This document shows positions 5,840 through 5,989 of a stretch of DNA of 5,989 nt, piece by piece (position 1 is the first letter of the stretch; each line of letters starts with the position of its first letter). The position numbers were made by a program, and so were the translations under genes. The notes under the pieces are model-generated. The model did no database searches. It saw only the letters and a program-made list of their open reading frames with translations, and was not told where the DNA came from. The stretch is from an uncultured Candidatus Competibacteraceae bacterium (GTDB taxonomy: Bacteria; Pseudomonadota; Gammaproteobacteria; Competibacterales; Competibacteraceae). The stretch lies in assembly GCA_937872125.1 (NCBI GenBank), contig CALMNY010000045.1, positions 1 to 5,989 of the forward strand, read 5' to 3'.

Positions 5840-5989
5840 CCTGGGCGGGTTCCCCAGCGCCATCATCCGGCTCCAGCGGGATCTCGTTCTCGATCGCGCC
5901 ATCTTCCGCCCCCGCTCCACCCTCCAGCGGAATTTCCTGACCGTTTACCAACAGCTTGCCGCCTTCGAAGCGCGCACTGGACTGATACT
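5835..5989 (-). CDS. C-terminus of a protein, possibly DUF945/YdgA-like (runs off right edge)
   Basis: Only the last 50 codons are visible, translated by hand from the right edge to a TAA at 5837-5835. The visible part starts YQSSARFEGGKLLVNGQEIPL. A charged residue, GG/DG, K/Q-L, then VNG followed by a short hydrophobic end is what I recall at the C-terminus of DUF945 (YdgA-like) envelope proteins, but this is too little to be sure. The remainder is an acidic Gly/Ala-rich tail with a 17-residue duplication: EIPLEGGAGAEDGAIEN is followed by EIPLEPDDGAGEPAQE and the stop. Open frame and GC-rich codon use support real coding. The stop codon lies inside repeat copy B. Confidence 0.55.
   Translation of the reverse strand, partial: YQSSARFEGGKLLVNGQEIPLEGGAGAEDGAIENEIPLEPDDGAGEPAQE

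Overview
The window looks like ordinary chromosomal DNA from a GC-rich Gammaproteobacterium. The best evidence is ParE and a YdfG-type dehydrogenase that, from memory, resemble the E. coli proteins almost motif for motif, plus a WecA-type glycan initiator. FecR-domain, Cache and WecA proteins together would fit an environmental lineage such as Competibacteraceae, but that is a guess. No phage, plasmid, CRISPR, transposase or defence gene is visible, and I see no undescribed multi-gene system.

Layout, left to right. (1) 1-686, minus: the first 228 codons of a secreted FecR-domain protein whose C-terminus lies beyond the left edge. (2) 788-898: copy A of a dispersed repeat of about 111 bp. (3) 894-1400, minus: a small exported single-Cache-domain protein with a strong ribosome binding site. 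(4) 1548-1638: a tandem array with four perfect 16-bp units, just 3' of parE. (5) 1645-3534, minus: complete parE. Its start is overlapped (ATGA) by the stop codon of a doubtful 44-codon ORF. (6) 3702-4460, plus: a YdfG-type short-chain dehydrogenase, the only plus-strand gene, divergent from parE. (7) 4470-5624, minus: a WecA/MraY-family sugar-phosphate transferase, convergent with ydfG with a 9-bp gap. (8) 5641-5720: AT-rich leader and a GC-rich hairpin. (9) 5727-5839: copy B of the dispersed repeat. (10) 5835-5989, minus: the C-terminal 50 codons of a possible DUF945/YdgA-like protein with a duplicated acidic tail.

The genes do not form one pathway. They cover chromosome decatenation (ParE), NADP(H)-dependent 3-hydroxy acid or semialdehyde metabolism (YdfG), undecaprenyl-linked glycan initiation (WecA-like), and envelope or periplasmic proteins (FecR, Cache, possible DUF945). 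The most notable non-coding signal is the dispersed repeat. Both copies lie in the same orientation between two co-directional minus-strand genes. In both, one end supplies the stop codon of the upstream gene, the middle is an identical 29-bp palindrome, and a perfect minus-strand TATAAT lies about 125 bp before the next start codon.
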